The notes beneath the pieces are model-generated. The model ran no database searches and was not told the origin of the DNA. It saw nothing but the letters and a program-made list of their open reading frames with translations. DNA of 64,000 bases from Chamaea fasciata. Its lineage: Eukaryota > Chordata > Aves > Passeriformes > Sylviidae. Made by a program: the position numbers and the translations under genes. Positions 36,030-64,000 of the stretch are shown piece after piece; the stretch's first letter is position 1, and each line of letters opens with the position of its first letter. The stretch covers positions 5,014,820-5,078,819 of the forward strand of contig JARCOQ010000025.1 in the NCBI GenBank assembly GCA_029207755.1, written 5' to 3'.

Positions 36030-38055
36030 TCAGTCCTTGGTGCTGCTCCACTTGGCCGTGCGCCAGAAAACCGGGGCTCTCATGAAGCGCCCCGAGCGCA
36101 TGTAGGCAGAGATCTTGTCCAGGGCCTGGGGAAAAGGGACACGTGGGAACATGCAGGGACACACCACAGGGTCAGGGGTGGGGACTCTGGGGTGCCTGGG
36201 ACGGGCACAGGGACACCGGGGTGTTGGGGACAGGGACGGGAACACCAGGGGGGTCAGGGACTGGGACAGAGATGAACCCCGGCGTGTCAGGAATTGGGAC
36301 ATTGGAGTGTCAGGATTGGGATGGGGTCATTGGGATGTCAGTGATGGGGACACCAGGGCATCAGGGATGGGGTTATAGGGGTGACAGGAATGGGGATGGA
36401 GACAGAAACACTGGGGATTTAAGGATGAGACTTGGGATGGGACAAGGACACAGCCACCGAGGTGTCAGGGATGGAGATGGTGCTGGGGACACCGGAGTGG
36501 CCCCGGGCTGTCCCCTGCCCCTGCTCACCTCGAAGCGCTGCAGGAACTGGGCCAGGTTCCCCTTCAGCTCCGGGCACTCAGGCACGAACATGCGCTGCTG
36601 GTCCAGCACGTCGTACGCCAGGAAGTCCACGAAGGTGAGCTGGGGGAGGGGCAGGGGGGGTCAGCCCCCACAGGGCCTCCCCAAAGCCCCCCCGCATCCC
36701 CCACCTACCTTCTGCCCTGCAAACCAGGGCCGGGAGCCCAGGAACCGCGACAGCTCCTGCAGCTTCTTGGGCAGCTGCTCCAGGTACGCCGGCTTCAGCT
36801 TCTCCTACACGGCAGCGGGGGGCACAGTTCGGGGGGGCTGCTCCCCCCTGCCGGCACAGAACCCAGGGGCATCACCCCCTGACTGCAGCCAGGCAAGGGA
36901 CGTGCCCGTGCTGGTGGTGGCTCGGCCCCTTGTCCCTTGTGGGGGGACAACCCCGGGGTCTGGGGGGGATCCGTCCTCCCCAAAACCCCCGCGGGGGCAC
37001 TCACGAAGTCGGGGCTGTAGCAGAGCCGGGCGAAGTCCATCCTCAAATCCATGAGCTCGTTTTCCAGCACGTCCACACGCTGCTTCTCCTCCTCCGTCTC
37101 ACCACCTGCGGCGTGGGGAGGTGTCAACCCACCCCCCACAAAACCCCGGGGACCCCCCCCGGGCGCTGGGACCCCCCCTCCCCACTCACACATGTTGTGC
37201 TTGCGGGCGATGTAGCGCAGGATGGCGTTGCTCTGCGACAGCTTGGTGGGGCCGTCGATGAGGTACGGCAGCTGGGGGGGACCGGGGGGTGGGAGTCAGC
37301 CCCGGTGACCCCCACACCGCCCTCCCCACACCGCCCTCCCCATCACCTACGTTGGGGAAGTCGAGCCCCAGTTTCTCCTTCTCGTTGGTCCAGTCGCTCG
37401 GGTCATAGTCAGGGGCTGGGGGGGCAGAGAGATTGGGGGGGGGTGGCTTCCCCAGACCCTCTGCCCCACTCGTGGCACCCCCAGCAGTGGGGGGATGCGG
37501 ACATTGGGGGGTGTCGCCCCTCTGCCCCGGGACGGCGGGTGACCCCTCCCGGGACAGATAAGGGAGAGCGTTGCCCCAGAGAGGGGCCAAGGTCTTTTTA
37601 CTGGGGGGTGTGGAGGGGACAAAGGTGACGGCCCCGAGCTGGCAGGAGGGCCTGGGGGCGGCGGCAGCGGGACACGCCGCGAACTGGGGGCGTTCCCCCC
37701 GCTGCTGACACAGCAGGGACGAGGGTGCCGGGGTGGAGGGATTTGGGGGAGTCACAGCCCGCTTGCCCCCCGCTCACCTGGGCCCGGGCGGTACTGGCGC
37801 TCCTGGTAGGGGGTCTCCGTGTACTCCAGCAGCAGGCGGATGGCGTGGGCCAGCTGGGGGGCACAGCACCCGCTTTTGGCATCCCAAAGCCCCCCCGGAC
37901 CTCTCGCCCACACCCTGGGGCCTCCAGTACTCCCACATCGCTCTGGCACCTCCAGCACCCCCAGACCCGCGCCCACCCCCGTCCCCAGCGCGCCACCGTC
38001 ACCCCTCGATCCCACTCACCCCACGGATGTCCCAGTACCCCAGCGTGACCACCAT
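36030..38055 (-). CDS. Glutathione S-transferase, mu class (GSTM-B, unit 2)
   Basis: Eight exons join to 220 residues: 38020-38055, 37778-37853, 37351-37415, 37190-37271, 37005-37105, 36709-36804, 36529-36639 and 36030-36125. The protein starts MVVTLGYWDIRG, so the catalytic Tyr is residue 7, and keeps SQSNAILRY, CYSPDF and FVDFLAYDVLDQ. It is clearly diverged from GSTM-A (for example PYQERQYRPGP against PYEDKLYSCGE in exon 2). A and B are therefore an older pair, and the segmental duplication later doubled the pair. Expected role: cytosolic glutathione conjugation. The poly(A) signal (35987-35992, minus strand) is about 40 bases past the stop. The start lies about 290 bases past the AMPD2 poly(A) signal at 38342-38347. 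Confidence 0.93.
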
Positions 38056-39208
38056 GGCGACACCCGGCCGAGGCTCTGCGAGAACACGGACTGGGACGGA
38101 CTACGGACCGGGACAGGAGCCTCCCCTGTCCCCTCCCCTTGGCACCCGCGGGTGCAGGCAGGGTGCCAGGGCGTCCAGCCAGCACCGCTCGGGATCCGTC
38201 CCCTGACCCTCCCACATCACCCTGGGGACCCCCAAACCCAGGCCATGAGGGGACACACAACCCCCTTCTGTGCCTCAGTTTCCCTCTGGGGCTGCGCTCC
38301 CCCCTCACCCCATTGCAATTTCAGTGTTTTACTTAAATACTTTTATTTTTCATGCTTGGTTAGGGTTTGTTTTTTGTTTTTTTTTTTTCAAAACTTTGTT
38401 GTTTTCATAGTCGCCATTAGGTTTTCCTGGGAATGCCGGCTCCAGATGCAGATGAGCAGGACTGGGATGGGGCACTGCAGGAATAGAGGGGGAAATGCCC
38501 CACTGGGATGGGAGAAGCCTGGTCCAGCCCGATCTGGGCCAGAAATAAACATCTCCTGGGAGCGTTGGGGACAGGGACACATGTCACCCGGTCCCCTTTC
38601 CCTTCATCCCTGAGCTGGTGAGGATGAAACATTCCCCATCCCACCCTTTGCCTTCCTCCCTGTGGTGAAGAGGATGGAACATCCCCCACCAGGCACCATC
38701 CCCCTGTCCTCTGGGCCACTGTGTCCCCACTGACACCAGAGACCTCAGGTCTGGGTTCCTTTGGTTGTCCCCACAGGGCAGAAGAGCGGGCTGAGAAGGC
38801 GCTGAGGGGTTAAAGAGTGTCAGGACGCAGGTGGGGCTGGGCTGGGACTCCCACACTGTCACCACACCAGCACCCGGGACCCTCGCCCTGTCACTGCATC
38901 CTCAACGTGGGAGGTAAATCCAGGACACCCCTGGCCCCCCTCCCCTGTGTCACCTCCTCGTCCCATCAGGCCCAGCAGGGCCCAAGCCAGCAAGGAGACA
39001 CCAGTTAAAAACAACAGAAAAAGACAAAAAAAACCACCCATAAAATGACCAAACCAAGATGAAACGGAGAGGACTCAACAAACTCCATCCCCTGCAGTGG
39101 CACTGGTGGCACCAGGACAGCAGCAGGAGTGGCCCCTTCCCAGGGCAGGAGGTAGCAGGTGGGGGGACGGCGGCGGGGCCCTGGGGGCCTCAGGGGGAAT
39201 CTGGGTGG

Positions 39209-46892
<7,684 letters not shown>

Positions 46893-47250
46893 GGCGGCTC
46901 CAGGGGGGGGTCGGGGAGGGGCGGAGGGGTTGATGCTGGTGGTGATGATGGTGACGATGATGATGGTGATGGGGGCGGGGGCTGGTGGGGGGCGCCCGGG
47001 GGACTCTTACGGCGGCGGGGCCGCAGCGGCCGCTCCCTCCCCTGGTTGATGATTGATGCAGGAACCCGGGAATGGACCAAAGTCCCCGGCGGGGCCCGGC
47101 CGGAAACCGGGACGAGGAAGAGGATGGGGCGGGCGGAGGATGTGGCGAGGAGGAGGAGGAAGGAGGAGGAGGAGGAAGGAGGTGGCTGCGGCGCTGGAGG
47201 GGGGGGGGGGCAAGACCTGGGATGGGGCTGTGAGCAACGGGGGTGCGGGG
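46893..47250 (-). promoter_or_regulatory. AMPD2: AMPD2 promoter / 5'-UTR region
   Basis: GC- and CpG-rich DNA directly upstream of the AMPD2 start. It includes a GATGATGGTG-type short repeat (46933-46972) and purine-rich AGGAGGAGG tracts (47150-47185). No TATA box is evident, which fits a housekeeping-type promoter. Only unit 2 has this region. AMPD2 in unit 1 lost it. Confidence 0.5.
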
Positions 47251-47990
47251 CTGAGACACCCCCGGGACAGCCGTGACCCTCCGCACAGACAGCCCTGTAC
47301 CCCCCCGGACAAACGTGACCCCCCCGGAGCACCGCCCTGGACCCGGGTGGGGTCAGCCGTGACCCCCAGGCAGCCGTGACAGCCCCGGGATAGACGTGTG
47401 CCCCCCCCGCCACAGACAGCCGTGACAGCCACCCCCAGGCAGCTCTGTACCTCTGTGGGGACACCCGCGACCCCCCACAGACAGTCGGGGAGCCCCCGGG
47501 ACAGCCCTAAGCCCCTCCTCGAGGACACCCGTTACCCCCCCGGCTTCAGCCCTAACTCCCCCCCCAAACAGCCATCGTACCCCCGCGAGAGATGGGATGG
47601 GATCCCCCCCGAAGTGACAGCGACGCTTCCAAAACAGGGTAACCTCTCCCGAGGGGGACATTATGCCCCCCCAGTATGGACATTGCCCCCCCCCCGAACA
47701 GGCATTGCCCCCCATCCGACAGGCACTGCTCCCCAAAAAGACAGGGTGTCGTTCTTCCGCATCCGGAGACTGGCTCCATCCCAGTGGGAATCCGAGTGCC
47801 CCCCCAACGGGCAGCGTCACCCCCAGGACGGGCATCCCCCTGCCCAGGGCTGGCGCTGCACCCCCAACACAGACCGTCACCTCCCCCCCCGTTAAACACT
47901 GTACCCCCAAAGGCACCGAGTACCCCCCAAAATGGGCCATCACCTCCTCCACGATGATGATCCCCCCCCAGATGTGGCACCGCACCCCAA
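47251..47990. repeat. Degenerate minisatellite upstream of AMPD2
   Basis: Words such as ACAGCCGTGACCCCC, GGACAGCC and CATTGCCCCCC recur about every 30-40 bases with heavy divergence. No coding exon seen. Confidence 0.6.
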
Positions 47991-49380
47991 AGGAAGAACT
48001 CGCACTGTCACCAGCACTCCCCCGGCTCAGACCCTGCTGGGGGGGTTGCCCTGAGCCCCCCTAGCAATGTCCCCGAGGAGCCCCTGCTCCCCCAGGTCCC
48101 CCAGCTCACCCCCCGTCAAACTGGGGGCCACCCCAGAAGCAGAGCCCGGCTGCGGGGGTGCCGGGGGTGTCACCTTTGCCCTCGCCTCGGTCTCCGCGTG
48201 TCCCTACCTGGGCCGGGGCTCCCGGTGCCGGGGTGGCTCTGGGTGGCCGTCGGGCTGTGTCCCCTCCGAGCGCCCCGAGTGTCCCCTAAGCTGCCACCAG
48301 CGCGGGGGGGTATTTTTAGCCGCCGTTAGAGCGGAGGGAATGTCACCCACCCCCTCTCGGTGCCCCCCACCCCTTGTCGAGGGGATGAAGGGACAGTGAG
48401 ATGACACCACCCACCAGGGCCACCGCTGTGCCAGGCTGGGAGGGCACAACAGCCACGGGGGACAATGGGGACCCCGAGCCTGTGTCATGTCCCCTGCCCA
48501 GCACTGTCCGCACACCGCGGGGAGCGGGGGGTGGTGTCTGGTATTTTAATTGGACCCCCCTCATTAGCGCCGAGTTCATTAGAGGCTCAGAAAGGGCTTT
48601 GTGTCCGCGGGGACAGCGGGAACAGAGTGTCCCAAAGCAACGGCGCTGGCAGGGAATATGCGCCCGGTGGGACGTGGGGACACCGGTGCGGGGACACGGA
48701 GCCCCCAGTGGCCCTGTGAAGAGATTTAGGGCGCCTTAAACCCAAACATCGGGGACCTGCAGGACTTTCAGGGGCCCCAAAGCCCACCCCGGGGCGGGGG
48801 CTCTCCCTGCGGTGCCCACCTGAAACCAGCCTCGTAGGAGAAAGGGGGGAGCACCCCAGGGTTCGGGAGGACCTGCTGGGCTGGGGGATGGGCTGGGAGG
48901 GGGGTGCTGAGCCCGGGAAGAGGAGGAGGAGGAAGGCTGAGCCACGATCCCATTAAAGAGCTTAGGCAGCGGGAGGGCGGCACTCAGCGGGGCAGGATTA
49001 GGGGGCCTCGTTACCCATCCTCCGAGGGTAATTAGCTCCCTTTTCCCTGCGGGAGGAATCCCCCAGTGTCACCGTCCCCCGCCATCACCACCCTGCCACC
49101 ACCCTGTCCCCCTGTCACCACCCATCCCCTGCCACCGCTCTGGAGCACCCAGGGGCAGGGAACACACGCAACCAGGGGCTGATCCCATCCTCAGTGTCCC
49201 CCAAAAGCGGGATCACAGCCCACAGACAGGAGGGAGCCCCAAAATGACCTCCACTTCCCAAGTCACCTCAGGGGATCAGTCCCCATGGGCAGGGGGTGTC
49301 ACGCTGATGCCCCCCCCCTTATGTAAAGCCCCCTGCTCACCTCCCTGAGATGCTCCATCTTTTTTTTTTTTCTCCCTGAG
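47991..49380. other. Intergenic region between AMPD2 and GNAT2
   Basis: No exon chain could be supported. The region holds TAAT-core words at 48560-48585 (TCATTAGCG, TTCATTAGAG) and a TAATTAG word near 49030. These could belong to the shared upstream region of the two head-to-head genes. Confidence 0.4.
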
Positions 49381-49440
49381 CCCTAATCTTTGCCATCTTG
49401 GGCTAATTGGATTTCCTGGGTCACATGGCAAGATAAAAAG
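49381..49440 (+). promoter_or_regulatory. GNAT2: Photoreceptor-type promoter motifs upstream of GNAT2
   Basis: CTAATCT (49383-49389) matches the CRX/OTX consensus. The reverse strand of CTAATTGG (49403-49410) contains CAATTAG, the photoreceptor conserved element 1. An E-box CACATG (49422-49427) and a TATA-like GATAAAAAG (49432-49440) follow. All fit in 60 bases about 280-340 bases before the start codon of a cone-specific gene. Motif matches are seen directly; function is inferred. Confidence 0.55.
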
Positions 49441-49489
49441 TCCCCAAATCCCACGGTCAAAAAAAATCAGGTTATCCATGGGGAATTAA

Positions 49490-54642
<5,153 letters not shown>

Positions 54643-55958
54643 GCACCAGCAGGTACGGGAGAGAGGCTGGAGCCAGAAAATAGGGACAGGAGAGGGGACG
54701 AGGGTGGTCAGAGCTAGCTCCATCCCAAAAAGGGCTGGGGAAGGGGATGAGGAAGAGCAGAGCTCGCTCCATCCTAGAAAAAGGGCTGGGGAAGGGGAGG
54801 GGGATGAGGATGAGCAGAGGCAGCTCCATCCCAGAAAAAGGGCTGGGGAAGTGGTAAGGCTTATCAGATTTCGTTCCATTCCAGAAAAAGCTCAGGAAGG
54901 GGAGAAGGAAGAGTAGAGTTGGCTCCATCCCCAGAAAAGGGCTGGGGAAGAAGGAAAAGGATGGGGATGATCAGAACCAGCTCCATCCCAAAGAAAAGGG
55001 CTGGGGAAGGGGCTGGAGATAAGGATGAGCAGAGTCAGAGCCATCCCAAAAAAAGAGCTGGGGATGAGGATGAACAGAGCTGGCTCCATCCCCCAAAAAA
55101 GGGCTGGGAGGGGGATAAGGATGATCAGAGCTGGCTCCATCCCGCTCCTGGGGTGATGGGATGTAGGTCCCCCTGGTTTTACCATCAAGTCGTGGAAATC
55201 CTAGGAGCAGGGGAGGGAAGGATGGACTGGGAGCAGTGGGGGGGGCTGGGGTCCCATCAGCCCAGGGGCGTGGTCACATCCCTGTGCTGAACTCCTGTGG
55301 GATTCAGTGCCATCCTACAGTGGGGTGGGCTCAGACAGACAATTCCCACCCTTGCACATGGAATGATGAAAACAGATTCCCAAATCCTCCACCTGAGCTA
55401 AAGGGAATAATTTTCTTTCCTGTTGCAATTTCACCTGCCCAGCCTCAGTGGATGGGAATATCCCAAGGCACATTCTGCTGCTCCCAGCCTTTTAGCTCAT
55501 CCTAAAACTTTAATTAGGGTTTATCACCCTAATTAGGGTTTATCATCCTAATTCTTGCACTAATTCTGAGCAGCAGCAGGAATTTCATCCTCTCTCCTCC
55601 TTTTCCAAGCAGCTCCCAGCCACTGGCTCTGGCACTTTGCTTTTCAGGGAACCTCTGATGCTTCCCTTATCCTTGAATATTAACAAAAAAGCAGGAAAAA
55701 GCTAAAAAAATGAAACCACAACAACCAAAAAAACCTCAAGCAGGCTCCCTGCAGGCAGGAGGCACCAGAAGATGACACTTGGAAAAGAGTGGGGGGGGAG
55801 GGGGGATGCTCCATCCTCATCACCACGGAGGAAGGCAAAGGGATGAGGTGACACGTCCCTGAACCCCACCTGAGTTTTTCCCTTGTTTCCATAGAATTGC
55901 TCCTCCCAGCCCTTCCCTGGGTGTGTTTAACTCCCTGTTTTCTCTCCCTCCCTTCCAG

Positions 55959-56700
55959 AAGAAGAAATCATTCCCATCTCACCGTTCTGCTGAGCAGAGC
56001 CAAAGGAAGAACCAACCCCCACCACATGTCACTCTCCCCCACTTTTTCTATGACCTGCCCAAATCCGCCTCCTTCCAATCCCAAACTAGGAAGGGGCTGA
56101 AGCTCAACTTCCTGCTCCCTTTCATGGCCATTTCCTCTTTTTTTCCCAAGGAAGAACCCCTGTTCTCAGCGTTTTACAGGAGGTTTGACATCAGAGAGCA
56201 CAGCCAGGAATAGGAATATCGAGGGAATTTGGGAGGTAGGATAGACATTGCCCCCTTGCCCGTCCCTCTGCAGCCCATTCCTGCCCTTGGATCGAAGCTG
56301 GATTAATCCAGGATGGAATTTCTGGGGAAGGTGGAGGCTGCGTTACCTCCGAGTCGCTCCTGGGAACCAACCTCAGTCTTGCCTGGGAACCAACCTCAGC
56401 CCTTGGGCAGGACAAATCAGGGGTTTGTGGGGTTGTTTTGGGCCCTAAATGGAGGGAATTTCTCAGGCAGGAGGGGCTGGGGAAGGGAATCCCAACTCCA
56501 GCCCAGGAATGGGCTGGATAAAGAGGAAATGGTTACTTGAAAGATTTTCATTCTGCTACTTAGAGCTGCATTTGCTCTGTCTGTTTGTAAATAATCCATA
56601 GATGAGCCCTGTATCCATCCTCTCCCTGATTCCTGCAGAGATCTCCCATACAGCTTCATTTAACTGTAGGAAAACACAATAAAGGAGTACGCATGATGTG
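55959..56700 (+). other. GNAT2: Predicted 3'-UTR exon of GNAT2
   Basis: A strong acceptor (CTCCCTCCCTTCCAG, ending 55958) begins a segment that ends with AATAAA at 56679-56684. G-alpha genes of the GNAI/GNAT group are known to have an intron in the 3'-UTR. The donor just after the GNAT2 stop would pair with this acceptor, giving an intron of about 1.3 kb. Confidence 0.55.
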
Positions 56701-58068
56701 GATGTTCTTCCTTTCTCCCACTTCCACTTTGCTCCATTCCTGTGTCCCAGAGCTTGGGTCAAGGGATGTTTCACCTGCTTTGCATCCATTCTGGAGGTGT
56801 ATGGATCTCTGGATCTCACCTGGATCACCCCATGGCCACTGCTGGGCTCCTGGGGGTGGGATGGGGGTCACCATCCCAAAAAACTTCCTGGCCAGCGCCC
56901 CTGGATGAGATGAAGCTCTTGGATGAGTTTAAAGGATGAGTTATCCCATGTAGGATGGCTGGAAGGGAATTGTCAAGCAGACACAGCTCCAGACAGCTTG
57001 GAAAAGATTCCAGAACAGGGAATCTCCCTCAGGGCTCCCCCTGCCAGCATGCATGAGCCTCCCTGAGGAATTCATCCGGGATTTCTAAGCAAGCGTTCTC
57101 AGAACAGTCCCACCTCCATCCTGCAGAAGTGCCCAGGGCAGAATTCCCACGGGGGTCACAGCAGCCAGTGAGATTTGGCCTATAAATAAGGAGTAATTAT
57201 CCATCTGCCAATAATCCCATGGGCAACGGGATTCCTGGCATGTTCCAATTGTGCCAGCACGACTCAAGTCTCTGGGAGCAGCACAACACCAACAGCGGTG
57301 AGTGATAAAGCACGAGGAACCTCCCTGTCCAGATAATTCCACCCAATTCCCATCAAAACTCCTCCATTCCTTCTCCAGCAAAGCACAAAAGCTGGGAACA
57401 CTCCTGGAAAAAGGAAGAATAAAGTGGAGAAAAGGCTACGGTCTTTACTCACCATTTTAATACTGCCAACAAGTCTAACAGATCCAACTGTACACATGAC
57501 AAACTGGGAGGAGTCTGGATGCAATCATGGATCAGCAAAGGAATGTAGGACTGGTTAGGGATGGCACTAGAGGGAAACAGGGATTTGGCACCACACAGAC
57601 AAAGTAAAGGCATGCTCAGGACAGGGCTGGGCAGGGAGGGCCATGGGAAAGGCAGCACAGAATAACCCACCGTTTTCATCCCAAAAAATGCACAGGAATC
57701 AGTGGTTTGAGAGCTGGGAAGCAGCAGTTTTCCCCCCAGCGAGGGCTCAGCTCCTCTCCCCACCGAGCTAGGATTACACTGAGCACAAATCCCCTCCCAT
57801 ACTGGCATAAAACTGGGCTCAAACCCCCAGCAGAACCTAAACCCTCCTTCTGCTGCAGGAGCCTTTCCCAAAGCCTGGGGGGAGCAGGATGGTAACAAAT
57901 CACACATGGAAAAAAAGCCGAAGCTCTAAGGATCCCTTAGTAGCTGCAGAAATATTAAATCCTGGCCATAGCAAGTGTTAAAAACAAGGAATTCCTGCTA
58001 AGAGGAATATTTTCTGCAGGATCTGCTCACATGTGCATAGTTAAGTGATTTTTTTTTTGTTGCTTTTT
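56701..58068. other. Gap between the GNAT2 and GNAI3 3' ends
   Basis: No gene is visible between the two convergent transcripts. Several weak splice-like words on the minus strand do not build a frame. Confidence 0.45.
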
Positions 58069-58465
58069 TTTAATTATTATTATTTTTAAAACAAGGTTTG
58101 CAAATAAAGAAATAAAGTTTAGTAAAGTTATAGTTTTCTCGATGGAAAAAAAAAATAACCTTAAAAACAGACTAGTGGTGGCTTGTTAACCAAAGGAAGA
58201 GAGAAAGCTACATATCCAAGGTCTGGAATCCAGCCGGAATCCACTGCACATCCCGGAGTTCACGCCGTCCAACGATGCCAGGAGGATCTACTCCCACTAC
58301 GTGGCTTCACTGTGCCCTAATTCCACATCCCACAGCAATAAAAGGTCCCTAAGACAGAAGATTGTGCTAAAGAATTCCAGGATTCCACATGTTCTCTGCT
58401 CCTGGGTCATGCTCGTCGCTGTCCCCACGAGGCAGCAAGAGGCTGGGGCTCACCAGGCAGAAACA
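58069..58465 (-). other. GNAI3: Predicted 3'-UTR exon of GNAI3
   Basis: A donor (GAG|GTAAAT) ends the last coding exon at 58540, just past the stop. A strong acceptor (TTTCCTTCCCAG) ends at 58466, giving a 74-base intron. The exon then runs into AT-rich DNA with an ATTAAA-type signal on the minus strand (58069-58074). This matches the family's conserved 3'-UTR intron. The true poly(A) site may lie further left. Confidence 0.5.
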
Positions 58466-58542
58466 CTGGGAAGGAAACCAGGAATGTAGAAGGGAGCAGA
58501 GAGAGCAGTTCCCAGCGGGACACCCGGAGCTGGATTTACCTC

Positions 58543-64000
<5,458 letters not shown>

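Noticed and set aside
57449..57907. Minus-strand frame with a donor-like GTGAGTAAAG at about 57445
   Set aside because: The frame resembles no known protein and pairs with no acceptor that continues GNAI3. It is probably chance within 3' flanking DNA.
58102..58122. AATAAA words on the plus strand as a GNAT2 poly(A) site
   Set aside because: GNAT2 already has AATAAA at 56679-56684. The plus-strand words lie in AT-rich DNA that fits the GNAI3 3'-UTR on the other strand.

Overview
The window looks like bird nuclear DNA, probably from a small GC-rich chromosome. Three things suggest this: CR1 LINE 3' ends near the right edge, short introns full of G/C-rich minisatellites, and retrovirus-type LTR pieces on the left. 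The gene order, read right to left, is GNAI3, GNAT2, AMPD2, GSTM genes, EPS8L3, with the same relative strands as the mammalian GNAI3-GNAT2-AMPD2-GSTM-EPS8L3 block. The species and a songbird origin are inference. All genes are spliced, so each call rests on exons I assembled by reading splice sites and tracking reading-frame phase.

Left part (1-12,350): no gene that I can support. It holds two LTR-like pieces, an ATTTT microsatellite, several degenerate minisatellites, and long stretches where I recognise nothing. EPS8L3 (+ strand, 12,668-18,302) follows: 18 coding exons giving a 583-residue protein, with a large 18-bp minisatellite in one intron.

Centre (19,101-46,842): a direct tandem duplication. 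Each unit carries two mu-class glutathione transferase genes (here GSTM-A and GSTM-B) and AMPD2, all on the minus strand. The unit nearest EPS8L3 (19,101-32,070) is damaged in all three genes: a 1-bp insertion in GSTM-A exon 1, a 1-bp insertion that makes a stop in GSTM-B exon 3, and an AMPD2 copy missing most of exon 1 and all of exons 2-5. Its AMPD2 catalytic exons 6-18 remain fully open. The other unit (32,071-46,842) is intact: GSTM-A 219 residues, GSTM-B 220 residues, AMPD2 819 residues. The junction between units carries a 4-bp AGGC microhomology. It cuts AMPD2 exon 1 and joins it to the region just past the GSTM-A poly(A) signal.

Right part: GNAT2 (+, 49,721-54,642), cone transducin alpha, 354 residues, lies head to head with AMPD2 and has photoreceptor-type promoter motifs. 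GNAI3 (-, exons 5-8 only, 58,543-63,010) converges on GNAT2 and runs off the right edge. Both G-alpha genes show the 3'-UTR intron typical of this family.

Functionally the block combines unrelated jobs: detoxification (GSTM), purine nucleotide balance (AMPD2), cone phototransduction (GNAT2), inhibitory G-protein signalling (GNAI3) and an EPS8-family adaptor. The main discovery candidate is the young AMPD2-GSTM tandem duplication with one-sided decay. An assembly or haplotype artefact must be excluded first.
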